This document shows positions 1-8,519 of a stretch of DNA of 49,607 nucleotides, in pieces (the stretch's first letter is position 1; each line of letters begins with the position of its first letter). The stretch is from assembly GCA_947492135.1 (NCBI GenBank), contig CANLQR010000002.1:1-49607 (forward strand), in the 5' to 3' direction. The notes under the pieces are model-generated. The model ran no database searches, was not told the origin of the DNA, and saw only the letters and a list, made by a program, of their open reading frames with translations. Source of the stretch: Deltaproteobacteria bacterium. GTDB taxonomy: Bacteria; Myxococcota_A; Polyangia; Nannocystales; Nannocystaceae. The translations under genes were made by a program, and so were the position numbers.

Positions 1-360
1 CGCCACGATGTCGGCGGCCTCTAGCTCCAGCGCGTCGAGGAACGACGACAGGAACCCGACCGCGTGCTGACGAAAGTTCACCCCGCGTAGGTCCACTGCG
101 GGAGTGAGGACAAAGCCTGGGCGATCGGGCATGACGTGGCGACGGCCGCGGATCGCGGCCGCCAACGGGGCCCAGAACGCGCCACACGCCCCGCCGCCGT
201 GCACGTGCAGCAGTGGCGGGCCCTCGCCTTGGTCGAGGAACCTGGCCTCGAGTGCAGGATCGCGCAGCGTCACGACGCGCTCGCGGGGGTGGAGTCCGAA
301 GCGACCGAACAGGCTGGCCTCGACGGAGCGAAAACTGGAAATCGGATCGGGTGTCGCCAT
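1..360 (-). CDS. alpha/beta hydrolase, N-terminal part (runs off the window)
   Basis: The minus strand is open from an ATG at 360 to the window edge, giving 120 residues without a stop. The protein shows the usual opening of an alpha/beta hydrolase: a strand (PPLLHVHGGG, about residues 49-58) with the HGGG oxyanion-hole motif, followed by a stretch (RRHVMPDRPGF) typical of the second strand and the turn after it. The nucleophile elbow and the catalytic Asp and His would lie beyond the left edge, so substrate and class cannot be judged. It diverges from the sigma factor gene at 459 across a 98-bp gap that must hold both promoters. Hydrolase fold is fairly sure; specific function unknown. Confidence 0.8.
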   Translation of the reverse strand, partial: MATPDPISSFRSVEASLFGRFGLHPRERVVTLRDPALEARFLDQGEGPPLLHVHGGGACGAFWAPLAAAIRGRRHVMPDRPGFVLTPAVDLRGVNFRQHAVGFLSSFLDALELEAADIVA

Positions 361-458
361 CGAGGAGTCCCTGCCTCGACCGGGGTCCGACGTTACGGGC
401 GCAGGCCGTGAGATCGAGGATGTAACGCCGGGCCAGTGTGGTGACATAGTCTACGGGG

Positions 459-953
459 ATGTCCTCCACGGACGATTCGAACGAGGCGGCGGTGTGCGAG
501 CGGTGGCTACCGGCCGCGAGGATCTTCGCCAGACGCCGGCTCGGCGGTGCTGGGGACGACGTCGCGCAAGAAGCGATGTTGGTCGGCCTCCGGGCGCTTC
601 GAGCTGGTGAGGTGTCCGTCGACGAGATGGGGGCCTACTTATTGGGCGTGTGTCGCAACCTGGCGCGAGCACAGCAGCGCCGGGACGCGCGACGCGACGC
701 GCTGCTCCAGCGCTGGGTACCTCCGCGCATGAGTGGCGCGGAAGCCATTCCCATCGATCGTGCGCGCCTGCTCGGGTGTCTGAGCCGCCTCACTGCACGG
801 GCGAGGGACGTGGTCATTCGCACGTTCGTGAACGACGAGGACGGGCCGGAGATCGCCGCCGCGCTGGGCATGACCAATACCAACGTCCGCGTGACGCGGT
901 TGCGGGCGCTCGTGATGCTCCATGCCTGCATGAATCGAGGCCCGGACTCATGA
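459..953 (+). CDS. ECF-type RNA polymerase sigma factor
   Basis: 164 residues, the normal size of an extracytoplasmic-function sigma factor. The first half (about residues 15-70) resembles region 2, with an AQEAMLVGLRAL core and a helix ending GVCRNLARAQQRR; the second half (about 105-155) resembles region 4, with a helix-turn-helix containing GPEIAAALGMTNTNVRVTRLRAL. It would direct RNA polymerase to a small set of promoters. Its TGA stop overlaps the ATG of the next gene (ATGA at 950-953), so the two are translationally coupled, the usual pairing of an ECF sigma factor with its antagonist. The SD is weak (GGGG directly before the ATG), so the start could be the GTG at residue 12. Confidence 0.85.
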   Translation: MSSTDDSNEAAVCERWLPAARIFARRRLGGAGDDVAQEAMLVGLRALRAGEVSVDEMGAYLLGVCRNLARAQQRRDARRDALLQRWVPPRMSGAEAIPIDRARLLGCLSRLTARARDVVIRTFVNDEDGPEIAAALGMTNTNVRVTRLRALVMLHACMNRGPDS

Positions 954-1474
954 AGGACCTGGAAGCCGTGGCGCGCTACCTCGGTGGCGAGCTCGACGCG
1001 GAGGCGGAGGCGACGTTCGAGCGCCATCTGTTCGACGAGCCCGAGCTTGCGCAGGCCGCTGCGTGGCTGCTCCACGTAGGAGACGCTCTAGTCGCCCACG
1101 CGGCCGCCGGTCCCCTCGTTCCTGTCCTCACGTCCGCGGAGCTCGACGCGATCGAGGCAGCGGGGACCCGCGTGTTGCACTGCCGCTCGGAAAACGGGTC
1201 GCTCCATGCCACCATTCCCTCGGACGTCGAGCTCGTGATCGCGCGGCTCGAACTCGATCTCCACGACGTCGAGCGCGTCGACGTCGCATTCGTAAGCCCC
1301 GCGGGTGTCGCGTATTGGATGGTTCACGAGGCCCCGATCGCCCGCGATCGCAGGGAGGTGATCGTCGCGTGCAGCGCCCACGTTGCGCTCGCGACGGGGG
1401 ATCTTCGGATTCGCGTCACCGATCTCGATGGGCGCGTTCGCGGCGACTTCCTGCTCACGTCGACGCGCGCTTAG
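950..1474 (+). CDS. anti-sigma-like partner protein of the ECF sigma factor
   Basis: 174 residues starting at the ATG that overlaps the sigma factor stop. The N-terminus (MKDLEAVARYLGGELD, then FERHLFDEPELAQAAAWLLHVGDAL) resembles the helical start of anti-sigma/zf-HC2-like proteins (sequence, glycine-glutamate 'YLxGEL' and a short pairing of acidic helices), but the His-Cys-Cys zinc ligands of classical ZAS domains are absent. The rest is a beta-rich domain of unknown kind. No transmembrane helix is visible, so it would act in the cytosol. Role as anti-sigma factor is inferred from position and the helical N-terminus. In related genomes a TPR or CHAT-type protein often follows such a pair; here only a TPR fragment follows. 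Confidence 0.7.
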   Translation: MKDLEAVARYLGGELDAEAEATFERHLFDEPELAQAAAWLLHVGDALVAHAAAGPLVPVLTSAELDAIEAAGTRVLHCRSENGSLHATIPSDVELVIARLELDLHDVERVDVAFVSPAGVAYWMVHEAPIARDRREVIVACSAHVALATGDLRIRVTDLDGRVRGDFLLTSTRA

Positions 1475-1575
1475 CCGCGAACACGGAGTCGCCTACCCAG
1501 CCGACGCCACGATGTCGACGTCCATGGGCCGGGAGCCAACCACCACCTCGCGCTCGATCGGCGTTCGGCCCGTAG

Positions 1576-1872
1576 TTAACCCGGAGTCCAGCGAAGAGTG
1601 CGCAGTGGATCCCCCACGCGACGGCGTGGGTCGATCGCATCGGTCGTGGCACCGAAGCCGAGGCGAAGCTGCACCTCGCGGTCGGCTGGACTTGCTATCG
1701 ACAGGGTCGCTTCGACGAGGCGCTCGCGCAGTTCAACACCCGCGTCGCGATCAACGAGCAGCTGCTCGGCCCAGGCCACTACACCCTGGCCAGCGACTTT
1801 CTCACGATCGGATCGACGCTGAGCGAGCTGGGTCGCTACGACGAAGCGATCGCCTGGCAGCGCCGCGCGGCG
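1576..1872 (+). pseudogene. fragment of a TPR-repeat protein
   Basis: Reading frame 1 between the stop at 1573 and about 1872 encodes one to two tetratricopeptide repeats: GRFDEALAQFNTRVAINEQLL, then ASDFLTIGSTLSELGRYDEAIAWQRRA. This matches the C-terminal TPR arrays of myxobacterial Ser/Thr kinases and CHAT proteins. There is no start codon and no N-terminal domain, and the homology stops abruptly where a Cys-rich segment in another frame begins (about 1873). It is therefore a remnant, not a gene. It may be what is left of the third gene of the sigma/anti-sigma locus; that link is inference. Confidence 0.65.
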
Positions 1873-2290
1873 AGTCGGCGAACTGCAACGCGGACTGCAC
1901 GAACGCGGACTGCGGCGACGGGCAGATCAACATGACCGCGGGCGAGGAATGCGACGATGGCGGCGAGTCCGTCGACTGCGACGACGACTGCACGCCGGCG
2001 TTCTGCGGCGACGGCAACTCGAACTTCGCCGCGGGCGAGATCTGCGACGACGGCAACCAGGTCCCCGACGACTTCTGCGACAACAACTGCTACGCCGATT
2101 GCGGCAACGATTGCTGGGGTGACTCGGGTTGCATCACCGACGGCGGGCAGTCGGCAATATGTTGCTCGGCTCGATCTGGGACGCGACTGCCGCGGTGCCG
2201 GGGCCGCAGGCGTCATGCGAGCCGTTCGGCGGCGAAGGTGTGGGCTATAGCTGGACGTCAGCGGCGTCGCCGTCGAGTGCGCCGATCTGA
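1873..2290 (+). pseudogene. fragment of a DUF4215 cysteine-rich secreted protein
   Basis: Frame 3 from about 1873 to 2145 encodes two copies of the myxobacterial Cys-rich repeat DUF4215, recognisable as CGDGQINMTAGEECDDG and CGDGNSNFAAGEICDDGNQ, followed by CADC-like turns. After about 2150 the plausible continuation moves to frame 2 (GSIWDATAAVPGPQASCEPF, then GVGYSW), which looks like the start of the beta-sandwich domain that often follows these repeats, and then stops at about 2288. Both ends are cut: a TPR piece precedes it and an antisense helicase piece follows. Non-functional remnant of a surface protein. Confidence 0.65.
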
Positions 2291-2950
2291 AGGCGGCGAT
2301 CGCCAGGTGCAGCGACACAGTCGAGGTGTTCCCAGTCGCGGTAGAAGGCGTGCCACAGGTCGCGCTGCTCGGCGGTCGGCCGCCACACGGCGGGCAGCTC
2401 ACCGGCCCAGGTGGAAGGGCCGTCGGGATAAGCCGTGGGCCAGGCCCGGTAGGGGTTGTAGCCGCGGTCGCCACGCCATGGATTCTGGCCGGGGTCGAGC
2501 GGCGGCAGCTGGCCGACGTCGCCGACGCCGACGATCAACGGAGCCAACCGTTCGACGGTGCGGTAGCGATGCAACGGCAGCTGCCAGGCCTCGTCGATGA
2601 GCAGCACGTCGAACAGTTGCTCACCATTGGCGGCCGGGCCGAGTCGCGGGAGGTGGGACCGGTGCGTGCCTTCGAACATGTGCGTGGTGCTGATGAGCAC
2701 CTGCGTCTCGGGGGGCACATCGCCGGAGCTGTGCACCACCGTCGCGACGGCGACCAACGCCTCGTCGATCTGGCCGGCACGGTCGGCGCTCACGTGCTGC
2801 CAGACAGGGTTGCCAGCAGCGCCGCCCGCATCCAGCGGGCCTCGGGAATGCCCGCCAACGCATCCGGATAGCCCAAGGAGGTGGCCAGAGCCCGCCGGTT
2901 CATCCCACCAACAGTGGCCAACTGTGGTTGCTGCGTTTGACCGGCTCGGC
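2290..2950 (-). pseudogene. frameshifted fragment of a superfamily-1 DNA helicase/ATPase
   Basis: On the minus strand the segment encodes a helicase piece: a Walker B-like motif (LFDVLLIDEAWQ), a motif III-like VGVGDVGQLPPLDPG, and downstream WRPTAEQRDLWHAFYRDW and LDCVAAPGDR. The N-terminal part (TVGGMNRRALATSLGYPDAL ... ARWMRAALLAT) is in a different frame and ends in a stop at about 2793, while the Walker B part continues in the adjacent frame, so there is a frameshift near 2790-2810. No Walker A region and no C-terminal helicase half are present. It points opposite to its neighbours and is bounded by unrelated fragments. Clearly a relic, possibly acquired by transfer. Confidence 0.65.
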
Positions 2951-2972
2951 ACGTGCGTGTTGTACTGCCTGG

Positions 2973-4610
2973 GTGAAACTCGACTTCCACCGGAGCCGCT
3001 GGGCCAGACGAGCGCATTGGCTCGGTTTCGCATCATTGACGGCTGTGCTGGCACTTTCGGGCACTTCTTGCGAGCGCAAGAAGGAAAAGACCGACGTGCC
3101 GGGCCTGAAGACCACGGTCACTCAGCCGGTGTTGAATCTGTTCGGATTCGAAGAGAGTTACATCCATCGGATCAACTTCAACGTGCAGCAGCGCGGCCGC
3201 TTGATCGTGGTGCGCTACGATCCCACCGCTCCCGATGAGGTCGCCATCCTCGACTGCCCAGTCACGACGCAGTACGAATACCTGGCAAGTGACGGCAAGC
3301 ACCAGGAGACCATGAAGGTCCAAACGCTGGCCGAGCTCAGCGCGAGTGTGCCGCTGGGGGTCGCGCGCTTCGGCGGCTACGTCAAAGCCGGCTCCCAGCT
3401 CGAGTTCGTCTACGCCACGGTGGGCTCGTACCAGGTCACCGTCGATCCGAAGATCACCAGCACCGATCCGGAGTGCGCGACCGCGACCCACTATGTGGCG
3501 TCGCTGAGTGTCGGCGCATTTGAATTCACCGAGTGGAAGAAGGCCCAGGCCGGTGTCTCGGCCGAGGCGCGCGGCGTCGGAGTCCATGCGGACGGCTCGC
3601 GCGAGCGTGGGGTCTCTCGCTCGTGGGGCAGCCTCGCGGCGTGTGACCTCGCCGATCACAAGGGCTGTCGCACGCCGACGCAGATGCTGCTGTTGCCGCT
3701 ACACGAGGGCGTCGGCCATGTCGACGAGCTCCCCGCGATGCCGACCACGGTGACCGCCACCCCCGTGGCGCCACCCGCCATCGAGCTGCGGGTCGACGAG
3801 AGCCGCTGGCGGCCCGGCCACCACATGGCCACCGCACTCGAAAAGACCCTCGCGTTCGCGCAGTACATCGAGGACTCGACCAAGTTCGGCTTTGATGGCG
3901 ACGCCACGGCGATCCTCGCCGGTGTGCTCACCGATCAGGGTCTGCGGGTCGATCGCCCGCTACGCGCGGGTCGTCAGTATGTCGTGTTCGCGGCCGCGTC
4001 GCACGATGTCGACATCGACCTTGGGATCTTCGACGCCGCTGGCGAAAAGGTCGCAGTGGACAATGAAAAGGACTCGCAGCCGATCGTGTCGTTCACCCCA
4101 CCCGCGGATGGGACCTATCGCATCCTGATCGCTCCGGGTGGTGAAGATGTCGCGACCTTCGTCGGCGTCGGCATTCTCAACGATGTCGATGGCTATCGCG
4201 CGCCGCCTGCCATGCTTCGCAGCTTCTACCAAGGCCTACTCGACTCGGGTGCCCAGGCGAATGACTCGGTCGCCAAGATGGAGGGCCGCAACGGAGTGGT
4301 CTTTCAGTCCGGCAACGGCGAGTGGGCGCTGCTGGGCACCTTCATGAAGCCCAACGAGAGCATCACGATGCCGGGGTTTCATCTCGCCGGAAGCACGATC
4401 GTCATCTCGAAGGCGCACGACAAGTCGCTCGACATCGATGCCGAACTGACCGATGAAGCCGGCCGCTCGTGGTCCGACAAAGAGAAGGACGCCGAACCGG
4501 TGATCATCGTCGACGAGCCCACCGCCGGCGCTTCGCATGCGCTCAAGGTGAGCTACGTTGGCGGCCAGGGCGACACCGTCGCCGGCAGCCTGATCTTGCT
4601 CGCGCAGTAG
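2973..4610 (+). CDS. large secreted lipoprotein of unknown function
   Basis: About 545 residues from a GTG at 2973 (an upstream TTG at 2928 is possible but lies in the helicase relic). The start is followed by basic residues, a hydrophobic stretch (LGFASLTAVLALSG) and a lipobox LSGTSC, so it is a predicted lipoprotein. The middle and C-terminus contain two beta-sandwich-like segments; one (about residues 330-400) has LRAGRQYVVFAAASHDVDIDLGI followed by FTPPADGTYRILI, which resembles bacterial pre-peptidase C-terminal (PPC) domains. No catalytic motif was seen. Because the gene begins exactly at the edge of a gene graveyard, the promoter and even the true N-terminus may be disturbed. Confidence 0.8.
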   Translation: MKLDFHRSRWARRAHWLGFASLTAVLALSGTSCERKKEKTDVPGLKTTVTQPVLNLFGFEESYIHRINFNVQQRGRLIVVRYDPTAPDEVAILDCPVTTQYEYLASDGKHQETMKVQTLAELSASVPLGVARFGGYVKAGSQLEFVYATVGSYQVTVDPKITSTDPECATATHYVASLSVGAFEFTEWKKAQAGVSAEARGVGVHADGSRERGVSRSWGSLAACDLADHKGCRTPTQMLLLPLHEGVGHVDELPAMPTTVTATPVAPPAIELRVDESRWRPGHHMATALEKTLAFAQYIEDSTKFGFDGDATAILAGVLTDQGLRVDRPLRAGRQYVVFAAASHDVDIDLGIFDAAGEKVAVDNEKDSQPIVSFTPPADGTYRILIAPGGEDVATFVGVGILNDVDGYRAPPAMLRSFYQGLLDSGAQANDSVAKMEGRNGVVFQSGNGEWALLGTFMKPNESITMPGFHLAGSTIVISKAHDKSLDIDAELTDEAGRSWSDKEKDAEPVIIVDEPTAGASHALKVSYVGGQGDTVAGSLILLAQ

Positions 4611-4662
4611 GCCGGGCTCGTCCACCGCGACGTGGCGCGGGCGTCGGCGTTCAGGTGGCCAC

Positions 4663-4692
4663 CCGGGTTGTGCACTGTCGCGCACAACCGGG
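4663..4692 (+). terminator. inverted repeat between two plus-strand genes
   Basis: Arms of 11 bp with one mismatch (left CCGGGTTGTGC, right GCACAACCGGG) separated by 8 bp, 53 bp after the stop of the lipoprotein gene and 31 bp before the next start. No T-run follows, so it may be a terminator stem of a high-GC type or an operator for the beta-helix gene. Confidence 0.4.
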
Positions 4693-4722
4693 CAGTGGAT
4701 GTTGTGTGCAATAGTCGCACTG

Positions 4723-6735
4723 ATGAAGCGCGTTTCCTCTGTGTTTCCCACCGTTCGTGTCGTCGCGCTCACGTTCCCGCTCGCTTGTGCGGGCAGTGGC
4801 TCCGAGGACGCCCACACCGAGGACGGCATCAGCGACGACGACGACGACGACGACATTGACGCTGACGGCGCGCTGCGTGTGCCCGGGGACGCCGACGGGT
4901 CCCCTACCCAGGACAGCGTGGGGATCGCCGGTGGCGACACCACCTTGGTGACCTGCGTCGTGCCGGTGAGCCATCCGACGATCCAAGCGGCCGAGAACGA
5001 TGTCTCGTGCACGACCGTGCAGGTCAATCCCGGTGTGTACTTCGAGAACGTCGTCATCGATCGCGATCTCACCATCGTTGCGACGGTGTGGTCGACCGTC
5101 ACCATCGATGGCGGCACCACCGGTCGCGTGGTCGACAATCTCGGCGCGAATGTGGTGCTGCGCGGCGTGAGCATCATGAACGGCGCAGCGAGCTCGGGCG
5201 CGGGCATCCGCTCGGTCGGCTCGCTCGAGGTCTACGAGTCGCTGATCATGAGCAACGTCGCGCAGGGGATCGATGCCGTGGGTGGTGGGATCCAGGCCGA
5301 AGGCGACGTGCTGCTCGACGACACGATCGTCTACGGCAACACCGTACGGGCGCAGGCAGGGTCCGCGACGGTCGGCGGCGGCGGTGTCTACATCACGGCG
5401 GGTGACCTGGTGGTGACCAATACCAGCACGGTCGAGCGCAACCTGGTCACGGTCGCCAACCTGGCGAACTGTGACGCGCGCGGTGGAGGCATCTACGCGA
5501 TCGAGGCCGGCGTCTTCGTCGACGGCAAGTCGGCGGTGTTCCAGAACACCGCATCGGTCACGGCGTCGCCCGCCCCGTGGGCGTCGGGAGCGGACGGCGG
5601 TGGTGTCCACATCCGAGGTGACGGTAGCTCGTTCACCCTGACGGATGGCCGGGTCGCCGCGAATCTGGCGCTCATCGACCGAGGCCGCGCCGCGGGTGGC
5701 GGCATGTACTCCGTGGGTACCGCGCTCGACATCGGCACCGCTGCCACGATCCGCAACAACACGGCTAGGGCGAACCTCGCGGGCGTGGCGATGGGCGGCG
5801 GCATCGTGCATGAATTCTCGGAGACCCTCGGGCAGCAAGCGCCGTTCGTCATCGAGCAAGCGGTGGTCCATGGCAACTCGGCGCTGTCGGCCGGCAACGC
5901 CGCAGGCGGCGCGGTGTACACGTTCGCAGACGTCGGCGACGCCGTGATCACCGTTGTCGACACGTCGATGTACAACAATCGTGCATTCGGGGTGAGCGAT
6001 GGCCGAGCGGGGGCGATCGAGGCCCAGGCGACCTGCTGCAACAACCAATCGACGACGCTGGAGATCATCGACAGCACACTGTCGGGCAATCTCTCCAGCG
6101 GCGGGAGTGCGTCGGCGGGCGGCGTCTTCTTGTTCGCGGCCGCGGCTTCCGAGGCCCATCTCGTCGTCGTCAACAGCACGCTGTCGGGCAACGTCGCCAC
6201 TGCCGTCAGCAGCGTGCGGGCCTTTGGCGGCGCCATCGTCGTCGGCGCCGAGGCTGCGATCCAGACCACGACGCTGGAGATCGCGAACTCGACGATCGCG
6301 AACAACACGGCCACGGGCCCCTACACGAGCGGCGGTGGCGGTATCTATGCACCGCGTCAGGGGTACAGCGGACCGACCAACATCGACATCCGCAACTCGA
6401 TCGTCTACGGCAACACCGCGACCACCGGGCCGGACTGCGCGACGTCGCTGGTCACGGTCACCTCGGGCGGGTTCAACATCTTCGGCAACACCGCGGGATG
6501 CACCATCGCCGGCGCGACCGCGAATGACCTCGTCGGCGTCGATCCGCTGCTCGGCGCGTTGGCACCGAACGGGGGCCCGACGCTGACGCGGATGATCGCG
6601 GCGGGCAGCCCAGCGCAGAATGCAGCCAACCCCGGCGGCTGCACGGGCGCCGGCAATCTCCCGCTGACGACGGACCAGCGCGGTTCAGCGCGACCGGTGG
6701 GCGCGGCGTGTGACATCGGGGCGATCGAGCGCTGA
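4723..6735 (+). CDS. right-handed beta-helix surface lipoprotein
   Basis: 670 residues from the ATG at 4723 (MKRVSSVFPTVRV). The signal ends in a lipobox-like PLACAGSG, followed by a highly acidic linker with a run of seven Asp. From about residue 80 the protein is built of short beta-helix rungs rich in Asn, Thr, Gly and Ser (for example STLSGNLSSGG, SIVYGNTA, NSTIANNTA), the pattern of polymorphic outer-membrane/parallel beta-helix proteins. The C-terminus (TTDQRGSARPVGAACDIGAIE) is the conserved end of 'choice-of-anchor Q' proteins. Likely a cell-surface adhesin or polysaccharide-interacting protein; no polysaccharide lyase catalytic residues are evident. Confidence 0.88.
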   Translation: MKRVSSVFPTVRVVALTFPLACAGSGSEDAHTEDGISDDDDDDDIDADGALRVPGDADGSPTQDSVGIAGGDTTLVTCVVPVSHPTIQAAENDVSCTTVQVNPGVYFENVVIDRDLTIVATVWSTVTIDGGTTGRVVDNLGANVVLRGVSIMNGAASSGAGIRSVGSLEVYESLIMSNVAQGIDAVGGGIQAEGDVLLDDTIVYGNTVRAQAGSATVGGGGVYITAGDLVVTNTSTVERNLVTVANLANCDARGGGIYAIEAGVFVDGKSAVFQNTASVTASPAPWASGADGGGVHIRGDGSSFTLTDGRVAANLALIDRGRAAGGGMYSVGTALDIGTAATIRNNTARANLAGVAMGGGIVHEFSETLGQQAPFVIEQAVVHGNSALSAGNAAGGAVYTFADVGDAVITVVDTSMYNNRAFGVSDGRAGAIEAQATCCNNQSTTLEIIDSTLSGNLSSGGSASAGGVFLFAAAASEAHLVVVNSTLSGNVATAVSSVRAFGGAIVVGAEAAIQTTTLEIANSTIANNTATGPYTSGGGGIYAPRQGYSGPTNIDIRNSIVYGNTATTGPDCATSLVTVTSGGFNIFGNTAGCTIAGATANDLVGVDPLLGALAPNGGPTLTRMIAAGSPAQNAANPGGCTGAGNLPLTTDQRGSARPVGAACDIGAIER

Positions 6736-6782
6736 CCCCGAAGCAGCAAGGACTCGCGGTGCCGCGCGACCCCGACGTCTCT

Positions 6783-6798
6783 CCGGCGTCCTAGCCGG
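6783..6798. terminator. small hairpin between convergent genes
   Basis: CCGGC-GTCCTA-GCCGG in the 67-bp gap between the converging beta-helix and protease genes. Five-bp stem without a T-run; a weak bidirectional terminator at best. Confidence 0.3.
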
Positions 6799-6802
6799 CC
6801 AA

Positions 6803-8353
6803 CTATCCCCGACGCCGGCGCAGGCCCGCGAGAACCAGCACGGCGAGTCCGGCGAGCCCGCCGCGATCCGGCGCGCTACGGCAACCGCAGCCCTGGTTCT
6901 GGTCGTCGCCACCACCAAGCCCGCCGGAGATGCCTGGGCCGGAGATTCCACCCTCAGAGGTGTCCGCTTGCGGATCACCCGAGGTCCCGTCGTCAGCGCC
7001 GCCATCGTCGCCCGCTTCGGTGCCGCCATCGGTCGTGTCCGACGGCGCGCCCGTATCGGTGTCGTCGCCGACCTCGACGCCGATATCGATGCGCACGTCT
7101 TGGCTGTTGGCCTCGAGTCCGGCGTTGTCGGTCGCTACTGCGCGAATGCAAAACGAACCCTGAGGAAATTCCGGATCCCAGGACCACGGCGGCGCCGCGT
7201 CGGCGAATCGGCCCAGCTCGGTGTCGTCGTCGGCTGCGAGGATCACCAGCTCGACGCCCGCGAGTCCCCAACCCGACGGTCCATCGTCGGCCTCGGCGAC
7301 GACGTGCACCACCACCGAGCTGCCTTCGAACGGCAGCGAGGCGTCCCCGCCAGGTTCGACGATGGTCACATTGGGTGGGCTCGCATCGGGATTCTTGTCG
7401 TCGAACGCGACGCCGCACGCCGCGGAGAACCCTGACAACGGCCCGGTGTCGCAGCCCATCCCCCAGGTTCCGCCGCCGGCGCCCGGATCGATGGGGAATC
7501 CCTGACACGCGAAGGTCGGATCCCAGCCGCCGGCGGGATCAAAACACGGCGTGACATCGATCCCGGACTCGGTCTCGATGAACTCGAGGCCTTGGGCAAT
7601 GACGGCGGTGTTGTTGGCGGCGTCGCCACATTCGATCTCGTTGCCGTTGCCATCGTCGAGCGGCTGCGTCGACTGGATCGCAACCATCCGCCAGGCGTCC
7701 TGGCCGCCCTCGGCGGCGGGCACCCGAATGAAGGACGGGCCGCCGGAATCCCCGGGGCACGTGCCTTCACCGTTGCCGCCCTCGGAGAGCTGAGTCGGCC
7801 AGCCATTGGCACCGGTGAACGGGATCTCGTTGATCTGGGTCTCGACCCAGCGCTTGAAAAACTGATCGTTGCTCAACGACTCGCGGCCAAAGCCAACGCG
7901 GACGATCTCGGCGCCGGGCTGGATGAGGTCGAGTTCGCAGCCATAGATCGGTGGAATCGGCTCGACGTCGGTGACCGGCGCCGCGAGCTTGCAAAAGCCC
8001 CAATCGTTGCCGACCTGGTCGAACGCGATCGTGCCGTCGCCGTTGTCGATGAAGTCGGGGCTGCCCATGCAGTACTCGACATCCACCTTGGCGTTCGCCG
8101 AGTTGGCCGTGTCGCCGAATTCCACCTCGGTGTCGGGCTCCATCACGGCGATGCAGTGCGCCGCGGTGGCCACGATCTCCGGATGAATCAGGTTGCCCGT
8201 GCACAAAAAACCGTTGCCGCGCAGCACCACGACCGAGGGCCAGCCACAGGGCTCCACGGTTTGCCCGCCATTGATTGCCGCGGGGTCTGCGGGTGCAGCG
8301 AGCCCGGGACCGGCAGCGAGGAGCAAGGATGCAGCGAGCGTAGCGATGGTCAT
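6803..8353 (-). CDS. secreted trypsin-like serine protease with MYXO-CTERM tail
   Basis: 516 residues from the ATG at 8353, which directly precedes a signal peptide (TLAASLLLAAGPGLAA). The S1 peptidase domain spans about 27-260 and has the triad His66 (VATAAHC), Asp117 (NDWGFCKL) and Ser203 (GDSGGP). A linker and an Ig-like domain (about 320-420, ending CIRAVATDNAGLEAN) follow, then an acidic Asp/Thr/Gly-rich stretch. The last about 28 residues show GCGCR, a hydrophobic helix (GLAGLAVLVLAGL) and RRRR, the MYXO-CTERM sorting tail that is cut and anchored at the myxobacterial surface. An upstream in-frame start at 8383 would add ten residues before the signal and is less likely. Confidence 0.93.
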   Translation of the reverse strand: MTIATLAASLLLAAGPGLAAPADPAAINGGQTVEPCGWPSVVVLRGNGFLCTGNLIHPEIVATAAHCIAVMEPDTEVEFGDTANSANAKVDVEYCMGSPDFIDNGDGTIAFDQVGNDWGFCKLAAPVTDVEPIPPIYGCELDLIQPGAEIVRVGFGRESLSNDQFFKRWVETQINEIPFTGANGWPTQLSEGGNGEGTCPGDSGGPSFIRVPAAEGGQDAWRMVAIQSTQPLDDGNGNEIECGDAANNTAVIAQGLEFIETESGIDVTPCFDPAGGWDPTFACQGFPIDPGAGGGTWGMGCDTGPLSGFSAACGVAFDDKNPDASPPNVTIVEPGGDASLPFEGSSVVVHVVAEADDGPSGWGLAGVELVILAADDDTELGRFADAAPPWSWDPEFPQGSFCIRAVATDNAGLEANSQDVRIDIGVEVGDDTDTGAPSDTTDGGTEAGDDGGADDGTSGDPQADTSEGGISGPGISGGLGGGDDQNQGCGCRSAPDRGGLAGLAVLVLAGLRRRRG

Positions 8354-8453
8354 GGACCGGTGGACCGTAACACGGCACCGCATGGGGTTCGGTGGCGCCG
8401 GCTACGTCGCGCGAGCGTCGTGGTCTCGCGAATTCGACCGGCGCCACTGTGCA

Positions 8454-8486
8454 GGTGGGCCGCGGGTGGGCCGCGGGTGGGCCCCG
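8454..8486. repeat. three 11-bp tandem repeats
   Basis: Unit GGTGGGCCGCG repeated at 8454, 8465 and 8476, the last copy with one change, in the 166-bp gap between the flippase stop and the protease start. The run is followed by a GC-rich palindromic stretch. It may influence transcription into the protease gene, or be simple slippage. Confidence 0.75.
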
Positions 8487-8519
8487 CGGCGCCAAGCGAC
8501 CAACTTTGACGTCGACGCT

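Noticed and set aside
2245-3054. Intact helicase gene on the minus strand
   Set aside because: Walker A is missing and the N-terminal part is in another frame, so it is treated as a relic.
4651-6159. 502-codon open frame on the minus strand
   Set aside because: Mirror of the beta-helix gene; low-complexity Arg/His/Asp translation.
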